From positions 7,899,615 to 7,963,614 of the forward strand of contig CAIIXF020000012.1 in assembly GCA_903813345.2 (NCBI GenBank): DNA of 64,000 bases. Reading direction: 5' to 3'. This document shows positions 55,601 to 64,000 of this stretch, in pieces. Positions within the stretch are counted from its first letter, which is position 1, and every line of letters begins with the position of its first letter. The notes beneath the pieces are model-generated. The model was not told the DNA's origin and ran no database searches. It was given only the letters and a program-made list of their open reading frames with translations. A program made the position numbers and the translations under genes. The stretch is from Owenia fusiformis. Its lineage: Eukaryota; Annelida; Polychaeta; Sabellida; Oweniidae.

Positions 55601-58600
55601 GTATTTGATTTGCGTTTAAATGGGGGCCTTCATATGTTTCTTATATTTAGTGTAACCTATAGGGCCAATTATCCTAGCCTGTTACATTCTGTCATCTCGA
55701 GCTTCTTCCTTGTCTCATCCAAGAGAATTTGATACGTCAACTTCAAGTTCTGATACTCATTGCATCTTTCTGTTTCACTTATCTCAGGGTTGAGAAAGAA
55801 ATGATATGTCATGGTTTATCATGATGCGTCAACTTTGCTCCACAGAAAAATATGAATATGTATGAACAAGACGTGCCAATGGGAAAGTACCAAATATGGT
55901 TACATAACACATGAAGAAAAAGAAAACATTTAAAAGTACACCCAGTGACAAGGTCAACATACCCAACCCAACTATTTCAAAACAATACGTGGAAAGAAAC
56001 AGTGTACAATACCTCCCCCCCACCATTCAAGTACCAATATCACAAACCGAGACCATGGGGCATTTCATTAATTCAAGAGAGATTCCATAATAAAATTTCA
56101 TATAACTTCATATTCAAGGTACATATAATTCAATGAAGATCGAAGACAATATATATAGCCCATGCTTGTGGGATGAGTAGGTCAAACACCAATTTTTAGT
56201 ATGCGCGTACTGTATCCCCGGACCGTCCTTGGTCCAAGGGTAATTCACTTCCAGTTTCCATAATGAATTGAGTAATAAATGAAGTCTTTTGAATCTCCGC
56301 GATCGCCATATTTACCCGCAGCCCGCTTTTACGAATGGGGGAGCTTTTGTCATGAGGGGGTGGGTGGGCTTTATGACAGATTTGACTAAAAATCATGCAA
56401 ACAGTGCTTAGAATGGTGAGAATGGCTATGGGTCTGTCATGGGTCATTTAAAATGCAATTATGTAACAAAGGCTTAATTAGGCTCAATTAGTGTAATGCG
56501 GCGGTCCTTCGAGCATCAGCTGAAGGAAGTACTTAACAATGGGCCTGTCAGAGACGCGCGATGTGTCAAATTAATTACGACTTTATCAATCATGTTATCA
56601 ACTCGTGATAAGTAGTCAATCTAATATCCAAAGTATCGTATGACTGTTCTATAAGCATAATTGTTAATGCAGATTGTGTGTTCCTACATTTTGGCGCGAT
56701 AACACTGAACGAAACTGCTCGATACTGCCTTTCACCCAGTTCAGTGCTGCCATCTATAATGATTCCGCTGTACTAATCTAATTGGGTGTATGATATTATA
56801 TTGTAATCGAACTTGTAGCTGGCTATTGGTTAGGAACAATTTTAAGTGTTCAAAAACACTCGATATTTTGGAGGATTGCTATACATACTAGTTCTTTATC
56901 TTAACGCTAGCCTTCACGTTTTGTTTTACTTTCACTAACCGAATATCAAGATACACTAAAAGAAAATGCTAACTTGGTTAAGGCTATCTAAACACATGCG
57001 CTATGCCACTGTACCCCCATCAGCACATATATTCCTCTACAAAGCGAAATACTCGTATTAATAATATTGGAGATCAGATAGCGTATTAAAGTTTTCATGT
57101 GGCTTGCATCATGTCGCATCGTTCGGTATCATTACCGTATCGTATCGTATCGTATCGTATCTTACCGATTCATATTGTGTTAATACGGTAGGTCGTTAAA
57201 TTATGTCATGGTTGAAATAATTCATGGTCACATACAAAAAGTAACACATTTTTACCAAATACTACAAAATATATGTACCATAACATCAGCACAATGAGCA
57301 CATGAAATATAACTTTCTAAAACAATTTGAAATTCTTTACTCACCTGTGTTCATACAATATTTTCAGGAGTTGGCATGGTGATGCGAAAACTAGGCGGAG
57401 CAACAAAACCCAATCAGGAAATCTCACAAGATGGAGACGAGTGGTCGATCAAGACACTTAGCACAGTCAAGAACACAGAAGTAAAATTTAAACTTGGAGA
57501 GGCGTTTGATGAAACTACTGCGGACGGTAGAAAAGTAAAGGTAAACTCCCTTTAATAATTATGGAAAGTCAAAGTCACTCATTTATCTTAGAAAGTCTTA
57601 GGAGTTTAAGCTTGTAAAGTTTTCACAACCTAAACGTGAACGGAAAATATTAAAGCTATGTTTTTGTATGGACGATTGGTCATATAGGTTGGCGTTTCGA
57701 TTTTATATGCAAGCTTAAACTCCATAATGTTATTTAAACCTGCGTGTGTTTGAACCGTTATTGTATGGATCTACATCAGGTTGTAGTCCCACATAGGGCA
57801 GGCGAAGCAACTGCCTCGCCAAAACTTTTACAGAATACATTTATTCAGTTTTTTGAGCAGAACTTTAGCCGATGACTACACTGTGTTGAAGCAGTTTGTT
57901 CTTGACTGCTTCAACTCACACTGCTCCAAAATGTTCAAGTATTACTTTACCGTTATTTAAAATTATGGCATCACTTAAAGGCACTTTTGAGAGTTCTTAT
58001 CTGAGTCTGTACTAAAAAAGCTAAGTGCAAGCGTCAGTTGTAAACTTAGACAGACCTATAAATTATTAGCGGTAAACGTTAAATTTTACAAAACATCTTA
58101 GTTGCGCTTACAAGGGAGGGGAGGGTGTCAGGCATGGCCAAATAAAACAATTTAAATGTACACTTACTTTCAGACAACTATCACAGCTGAAGGGGACACT
58201 AAACTCGTACAAGATCAGAAGGGAGACCCAGATTCCGTCCTAACTAGAGAACTAACAGACGATTCCACCATGACCATGGTAAGATTCAATACTGCACATG
58301 CATAAAAGAGGTTTATAAATAGCTAAGCAAGCACAAAGGGCAATATCTCGAAAATATTGTATGAAAAGTTGTATGTATGATTTGGTGTAAGGAAAACCAG
58401 TGCTATTCAATCAAATCATTAATATTCACTTGAAGTAATATTCCCATATATGGTCATTATTATTTAAGATACACTCTTTTATCAAATAATAGAAAATGAC
58501 ATCGATAATGGGATCAACAAGGGCAACATCTGAAAACACGAGATAATAAGTATAACATGTCAATTAAGATCAACTTCAACATGGATGAACCATAATGGAT

Positions 58601-58813
58601 CTCTCGTACCCGAACCACACATTCTTTGCTTGAAAAAATGTCAGATTTAGATTGGGGGAGGGGGGGCAGTATAGATAATTGGAAATCCATTTCTTTGTGT
58701 TAGAATTCATGTGTTTATTCATTTTATGAATTGTATAATGCTTGATATATTTTTCCTTTCAGAGTTGTGTTGCCAAAGGCGTCACCGCAACCAGGGTCTA
58801 CAAACGGGAATAG
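49533..58813 (+). CDS. Intracellular fatty-acid-binding protein (FABP/CRABP family)
   Basis: Four exons, 49533-49602, 57368-57540, 58174-58278 and 58763-58813, give a complete 132-residue protein, the usual family size. Exons 2 and 4 are 173 and 51 bp, exactly as in vertebrate FABP genes; exon 3 is 105 bp (102 is usual). All introns are GT-AG. FABPs are cytosolic beta-barrels that carry fatty acids or retinoids. Visible hallmarks are GKW at 6-8, the helix region [12 protein letters not shown], Arg106 (LTREL) and the C-terminal R127-x-Y129 (TRVYKRE), which together bind the lipid carboxylate. It could equally be called CRABP-like; ligand unknown. Intron 1 is 7.8 kb and holds an 890-bp foldback and a MITE. 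AATAAA signals follow at 59034 and 59268. Confidence 0.95.
50425..50717. mobile_element. CAGTGGCGGATCC-type MITE
   Basis: Ends CAGTGGCGGATCCAGG and CCGGATCCGCCATAG with G and C runs inward, flanked by TACAG on both sides (50420-50424, 50718-50722). The core has GGCCC-rich inverted segments. A single end of the same type is at 23803. Confidence 0.7.
50723..53829. other. FABP intron 1, left part
   Basis: No gene supported. A single transposon-like end, TTTTTTTGACCACCCTGTAA, is near 51890. C-runs at 52309 and 53569. Confidence 0.45.
53830..54719. mobile_element. 890-bp foldback element with 406-bp arms
   Basis: Left arm 53830-54235 and right arm 54314-54719 are inverted copies of equal length with only a few mismatches (for example ATACGATCT against ATAAGATCT). 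Ends CACCCTTGG and CCAAGGGTG, flanked by ACATTG on both sides (53824-53829, 54720-54725). The 78-bp spacer holds two 37-bp direct repeats, ATTGCCCCGAACCGGTCCGT... (54240-54276, 54277-54313). No coding potential. Confidence 0.9.
54726..57367. other. FABP intron 1, right part
   Basis: AT-rich with short open frames; a (CGTAT)n microsatellite is at 57136-57160. No gene supported. Confidence 0.45.
57136..57160. repeat. (CGTAT)n microsatellite
   Basis: Five consecutive CGTAT units. Confidence 0.9.
57368..57540 (+). CDS. FABP exon 2
   Basis: Acceptor ATTTTCAG, donor GTAAAC. Reads [75 protein letters not shown] is the most conserved block of the family. Confidence 0.95.
58174..58278 (+). CDS. FABP exon 3
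   Basis: Acceptor ACTTTCAG, donor GTAAGA. Reads [35 protein letters not shown], with Arg106 at the ligand-binding position. Confidence 0.95.
58763..58813 (+). CDS. FABP exon 4
   Basis: Acceptor TCCTTTCAG. Reads [16 protein letters not shown] and stop TAG at 58811-58813. Confidence 0.95.
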   Translation, partial: SCVAKGVTATRVYKRE

Positions 58814-59033
58814 ATGAAATTCCAACAGTTTGTGAACAGTTGACAGTGGACATAAGCTCAAAAAAAGCTTGACAATCACATTACCAAATCACATCATTTC
58901 ATTACAAATTTTAGAAAAAAAAACATAAAACATATCTGTGCAATAATTGCACCTGCATTGATTTTTTGGATGTAAAAATATCGTATAAGACATATGGTAT
59001 GAGAGGAAAATCACATTTGAGCTTTATTTGAAA

Positions 59034-59273
59034 AATAAAAAATATTGCACTTATGTAAAATATGATTTACTCGAATTTAAAGATGGCGCGATGATCAAAA
59101 CCAAATCAAGCGCCCTTGAATGTTATATGTAGTGTATTTTTAGTGAATTTATCACGAAGTCGATTTATTATGACATTGACAAGTCAGTCATAACTTCTAG
59201 TCCACTTAAAATAATGTACAATTTGTAATTTACTGAAATGTATATGACAAGACAACTATATATTTGCAATAAA
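59034..59273 (+). terminator. FABP polyadenylation signals
   Basis: AATAAA at 59034-59039 and 59268-59273, about 220 and 455 bp past the stop codon. Which one is used cannot be told. Confidence 0.5.
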
Positions 59274-59736
59274 TATTGATATAAACTTAAAAAAGTCGAG
59301 AAACAAATAACGATGAGAGGTGACACGTATGTCGTGAGGGTTGTAAAGCATTAGTCATATTTTATGTTCTACGGCGGCCGAAGCTTCACAAAATCGACAT
59401 AGAAAAAAGCTACGTAGTATTGCTAATCCCTATATTCTTCAGTATGTTGTATATTTCTCTCAATTTTGGGAAGCTACGGCCGCCGTACGTACGTACATCA
59501 AACAGAGGCATGACTACGGTCGTATTTGACAATCGCTGAAGGAATTAGAATGAGGATATGATTTAAAAATCATCCTTATGTTCTTGAAATAATAACATCA
59601 TTATTTTCTTTACTGAAAATGATTTGAGCTGTCTGATTTAGTATTGATGTTAGTCCCCATACTTTATTGATAAGTTAAGAATTTTCAAATCCCCTTCGAA
59701 GAAAGTGAAAGAAAGCCGTAGCGATCAGAATTATTT

Positions 59737-60246
59737 TTGAAAATGGGTATTCAGATTTTTAACTATACGCTATTAGAAAGGACATATGATAAGTCACAAG
59801 GTAATCAAACTGCCCATGATTATCAATGGCAAAACTGTTCAGTTTCTATTAATTTCTTATTTGAGAACAATGAAATTATCCTATACTGCCATCTTTATAT
59901 CGGGCCGGAACCCATGGCTTCATGGTGCATGATGCACTCGTGTCACTGCAGCGTTTTCATGTCTTTTTATCATAATTTATCTGTACCATCGGTGCCATTA
60001 AACACCGTGTCCTCAAACATGCGTGTGATGTTGTCCGATGTGCAGTTTATGGCTGTGTTTTTTCGGTTTTGTATTTGCATGGGTGATGTTGGTTTGATAA
60101 TCGATTGTGTTAGTTTTGTAATGGCGTCTGCCCTAATTTACCTTTATGTAACCAGTGTTCCCATAGGTTGTTCACTTGAATTAGTTGAACACGTTGATTT
60201 TGCTAATGTCGGTGTCCTTGGTCGTGTTGAATGCCGTACATACTGA
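59737..60246 (+). CDS. Unrecognised 169-codon open frame
   Basis: Longest non-repeat frame downstream of the FABP gene, ATG at 59737, stop at 60244-60246. The predicted product is rich in hydrophobic residues, Cys, Met and Val (for example FFRFCICMGDVGLIIDCVSF and ALIYLYVTSV), with membrane-like stretches, but no motif I recognise. No evidence of splicing or homology; it may be chance. Confidence 0.2.
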   Translation: MKMGIQIFNYTLLERTYDKSQGNQTAHDYQWQNCSVSINFLFENNEIILYCHLYIGPEPMASWCMMHSCHCSVFMSFYHNLSVPSVPLNTVSSNMRVMLSDVQFMAVFFRFCICMGDVGLIIDCVSFVMASALIYLYVTSVPIGCSLELVEHVDFANVGVLGRVECRTY

Positions 60247-60669
60247 GGCCCGGGTATACTGTCATTAATACAAAATCAGTCTTATTCTTATCCATTAAGC
60301 GTATAAAAATCAGTACTATTCTTATACATATAAGTAATCTATATTAAAAGAGTATAATGTACATGTATACACCACGCATTAACAACTCAGTACTAGCGGA
60401 CTTTTTAAACATTTTTAACGTATTCCTGGGCCTCAGCGTACATACGTACCCATGACATGGATTGTTGGCAGGGAATAGGTTTTTCCCCATATATGGTCTT
60501 GATTAAGTTATATTGGTTGGGTGCCATGTTGTGCAATTAGGTAAATTAGTTCGTGTTCTCCTAAATGTGCTGTTCGCCTCGTTGCCCTGCATGCATCTGT
60601 GGCATTTGTGACACCACACGTCTTTGGCATCATGCATTTGGAGCACCATGCCTCTTGCAATGTGCATTA

Positions 60670-60802
60670 TGCCTGGGTCACATTTGCTCCGATCCATCGG
60701 CCGGCGACCGCCCGATTGAGTGTTTTGTTCAATACAATTTTGAACAAAATACTCAATCGGCCCGGCGCCGGCCGATGGATCAGAGCAAATGTGACCCAGG
60801 CA
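60670..60802. mobile_element. 133-bp palindromic MITE with TTA target duplication
   Basis: TGCCTGGGTCACATTTGCTC at the left is inverted at the right (GAGCAAATGTGACCCAGGCA); arms of about 62 bp continue through CGATCCATCGGCCGGCG and ATTGAGT(G/A)TTTTGTTCAA. TTA flanks both sides (60667-60669, 60803-60805), consistent with PIF/Harbinger TWA targets. Confidence 0.75.
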
Positions 60803-60805
60803 TTA

Positions 60806-62978
60806 GTGACATTATGTATGTCTGGTCATCAGCGTGGTGATTGAATGAAACACCACAGTAGCAGATAAATCCATAGCGGTTGACATTCAACATGTTAGAT
60901 CAGACTAAATCTACCTGTTAATGGTTTATTATGTGTACTGAGATGTATTACTAATATATTTTTCCGATAAATGCTGCCACATTAAGACATCCTTGTGTGC
61001 AAAATAATCATTTTTAAAAACAAATTTGAAAAAAATATAATGTAAAAAATGTTGTTAGGAACAATTTGGATTTAAACCTTTTAATCATTGAAAGTAGGTC
61101 AAACTCACAAAAGTTCTTAATTTTTTATTTTTTTATTTTGCTACTTGACTTCATTTTTAGACAGCATGATATATCGAGAAGATATTTTTCCATGTTTAGT
61201 TAATTTTTCAAAATTAAAGTATGGTGAATTGTTCCTCCTAACCCCAAGGATAGCCTTAAGATGACACGCTAGTCAGTTTACTATTGAGACATTATTCAAA
61301 TGATGTTATGAATCTATTTTCTACATATACAACACATTAGTCTACTCGACTTTCAAAATGGCAGCCCTAATTACTCGCTATATTTTTTTTATCTAGGGTG
61401 AAGCTTGCAATTAAAAATTCCATTCAGTACCAACCTGATAAGGTTTCATCTCACAATGTGTGGGCAAAGTTCTAGCTCAGTGAAAAAGTTCTAAGTGTTT
61501 AAAGTCTTGTCTAGCTTGCCATTTAATAGAATGATACCGTGGCCACATTGGTTTTGAGATAAATTAACCTGGAGAGAACTACCATCGCAAAGCTACCTGT
61601 TTCAGAAAATTATTCTGCTCAAAGTCTCAAAAATCGCACCGCCATCTTTTCATATTCTGGCAAGGGATATTGTTACTCACTCAATTTCAATGGTGAAGTG
61701 AAAACTAATATACGAGATGTGGAAGTAGTCCATCTACTTTTACTGTACTGCTACAACCTTAATTTACTTATGCGCTATGCGCATATAGGGGACAACTTCT
61801 CATGCGAACAAAACATGTTTTGTATAAAACAAAATAAATCTTATTGAACTTGTGAACTCAACTTTAAAATCAAGGTAAAACCATACGCATGGACCGTGGT
61901 AAAACCAATATCCACTGCGTTTGAAGAAGTTAACAAAAATATTTTTAAAGCAATTCGATGTGATTGGATAAGTTGTTTGGAACAATTTTTTTAAAGTTAG
62001 ATAATAATGTCGGGTACCCTGCGTGCAGAGTCTAGTTAAACTACAAGACGAAGCTCTCTTATACGAAGTGAAGTCAAACGAATGCAAGTCGGGTTTACTG
62101 CCAATATACACGCTTATAAGTCAGGTTAAGTCGCCAACACAGTCCATTAAACACAATACCCTTTCATTAAGCCATATACACCATAGCCGGAATTCACCTT
62201 AAAGTTGCCAAAACAAGTGAGCATGTCAACTAAAGTTCAAAATCATTGATCGAGTTATAAAATCCTATTTTCGAATAGGTCAGAAAGTGTATTTTTAATG
62301 TTAATGTACATGTGATCTACAGAAGGGTTGCCGTATTTTATATACTATAAATCTTTGGTTAATGAACGGCTCTTCGGGAGTTACCACAAGACCACATGTC
62401 ACTGTTTTCGGGCTTGTGATATTGTCATTGGAAAGATATCAGCGCCCTTTTTGAATCGGATATTTTAAATAACATAAACAAACAATAAACATTTATTTCA
62501 AAACTTAATGATAATTAACCGACTATGGGTGCGGCTTTTTGATCAATTTAATCTTAATATGGTGGTGACATATCGTTAAAGTCTGGAAAGTGTTTAGCGT
62601 TTGGCGTCCGGCGTTCGGCGTTCGACGTCTGTGACAAATGTCAGGTGGTGACATTTTGCATGCGAATGCCTTGTTTTTAATTGAACCTTCATTTATTGGA
62701 GTATGTATAATTACTCGGTTTTAGAAGAAATTTTAATTTCTGACAATGTCTTATCCAGTATGCATCGGCTGGGACATCGGCAACTTATATCATTGCGTTC
62801 AATCTCACGGCGATTCATGCTACGTTTAAAGAAAAAAGGAAGAGTGGAGTTGGAAGAGTGGCCGTTCTGACGACCCGTGCAACGTCTAGAAATATATAAA
62901 AATCAGCAATTTGTGACCGATATTCTCCCAGAGTCCTTACGGTACCTCAGTTTGCTGACCGATTTCGTTCAAAGTAGG
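60806..62978. other. Non-coding stretch
   Basis: AT-rich. GTCAGGTGGTGACATTTTGC at about 62639 resembles GGCAGGTGGTGACATTTTGC at about 50083, a short dispersed repeat; (GGCGTTCG)-like repeats lie at 62601-62625. Confidence 0.4.
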
Positions 62979-63298
62979 CTAATTTCCAAATATTAAACCT
63001 ACTTTAATAAAGCAAACCCCCCTGCCATGTGATAAAAGTACCAAGATAAACCGCTGCTCATATTTTAACACACACTCATTTGTTAAACATCCATGATGCT
63101 TCGCTACATGACATATTGGACTGAGGAATGGGAATGGCATGCCAAAGGGGGGACTAGGACATGCTTGAATATCGGTGTGAGGTCGGGTTCGGCCGAGTAA
63201 GCGCCTCCTGCTGTATACTCCCCGTCCATATGAGCTATCATATGGAACACCTGTGGTCTGGTGGTAGACCACATAAACAAGCATTGTTCTAGTGGGAC

Positions 63299-64000
63299 TT
63301 AGGTGGACTGGGTCGCCTTTGGGTTCCACTTATCTCTTCTTCTGATCCACAGCCATCTGGAGCTGTCTTCTGCTGCTGAGCTGATAGACTTTAAGGCACT
63401 CTTGAGCTCCTTGGGTTGCAATCCTATCTTGGATAATAGGGTTCTGACTGATGTTGCTGGAAACCCCCTGCAACCAACTTCGATAGGGAAGACGGATGCG
63501 TGCCACCCTCTTGTCTCAGCTTCGTCTTTAAGGTCTTGATACTTTGTTGCTTTGATCTCGTGTGAAACCTCTAGCCTATCCTCCCATGGGACTGTTAGTT
63601 CGATGATGATAATGGTCTTGGTTGAACTGGAAGTCATAACCATGTCTGGGCGCAGGGTTGTTACGGCCACATTCTGTGGGAAGACTAGTTTCTGATAGAG
63701 ATCTACCTGGAGTTGCCAATCTGTTGCTTTGGCTAAAATGCTTGGCTTGGGTTGTGGTTTGGGGGTCTTTGCAGCTTTGGGTTTTCCTTCCCTGATAAAT
63801 TCTATTTGCTTTTGCCGTTGAGTGATGGAACCTCTATTGGCAATGCCTCTTTGCTGGTCTATGTACTTAGAGACTTCTTGGAGTACCTTGTTATGTCTCC
63901 ATGTGAATCTTCCTTCACTCAGGGATTGGGGGCAAGAGCTGAGGATGTGTCGCAGGTTGCAGCAGTCTCCCTTGCAAAGTGCACACTTGTCAGAATCTTC
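63299..64000 (-). pseudogene. 3' end of a non-LTR retrotransposon with a restriction-like endonuclease (R2/NeSL-type), partial
   Basis: An uninterrupted minus-strand frame enters from the window edge and stops at 63299-63301. In order it shows a zinc knuckle (CALCKGDCCNLRHILSSC), a basic/proline linker (KPKAAKTPKPQPKPS), then TTLRPDMVM, IIIIELTVPWEDRLE, KATKYQDLKDE, GWHASVFPIEVGCRGFPA. A Cys-His finger followed by an RPD...ELT...K/KY pattern fits the C-terminal restriction-like endonuclease of early-branching non-LTR elements, which nicks target DNA for target-primed reverse transcription. The reverse transcriptase lies outside the window. The frame is intact over about 230 codons, so the element may be young. 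The 3' UTR probably extends to about 62980. Confidence 0.75.

Overview
The window is eukaryotic: split genes with GT-AG introns, AT-rich DNA, long introns and dense transposon debris. The genes and repeat types fit an invertebrate animal, probably marine; I cannot name the phylum. Most open frames are chance or repeat-derived. The coding content was rebuilt exon by exon from splice sites, codon phase and family motifs.

Genes from left to right. (1) Minus strand, 15.3-17.3 kb: two intact exons of a glycosyltransferase-49 (LARGE/B4GAT1-like) gene; its later exons are absent, lying perhaps in or beyond the 500-N gap at 14318-14817. (2) Minus, 24.4-38.1 kb: a tandem paralogue with eight phase-compatible exons covering the N-terminal anchor, the DxD motif and most of the catalytic domain; the last exon was not found. 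(3) Minus, 42.0-48.1 kb: SLX1, the GIY-YIG plus zinc-finger structure-specific endonuclease, four coding exons, about 264 residues. (4) Plus, 49.5-58.8 kb: an intracellular fatty-acid-binding protein with the canonical four-exon structure, complete at 132 residues. SLX1 and the FABP gene are divergent and probably share a promoter region near 49.4 kb. (5) At the right edge, minus: the 3' end of a non-LTR retrotransposon with a CCHC finger and restriction-like endonuclease.

The most unusual observation is in SLX1. Three minisatellites start at its exon-intron junctions: 14 copies of an 84-bp unit carrying the exon-4 acceptor and exon start, six copies of a 107-bp unit carrying the exon-2 acceptor and exon start, and a decayed array carrying the exon-2 end with its donor destroyed.

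Mobile DNA includes four TA-flanked mariner-like remnants, a CR1/Jockey-type LINE with frameshifts and a fragment of another, four copies of a family resembling non-autonomous Helentrons (HINE/pearl), TTAA-flanked MITEs (one with its empty site visible next door), a TTA-flanked MITE, a tRNA-derived SINE, an 890-bp foldback with about 98% identical arms, and a 2.5-kb long-TIR element with a repeated 13-mer. Two satellite loci (52-53 bp unit, 21.3-23.8 and 39.5-40.7 kb) belong to one family.
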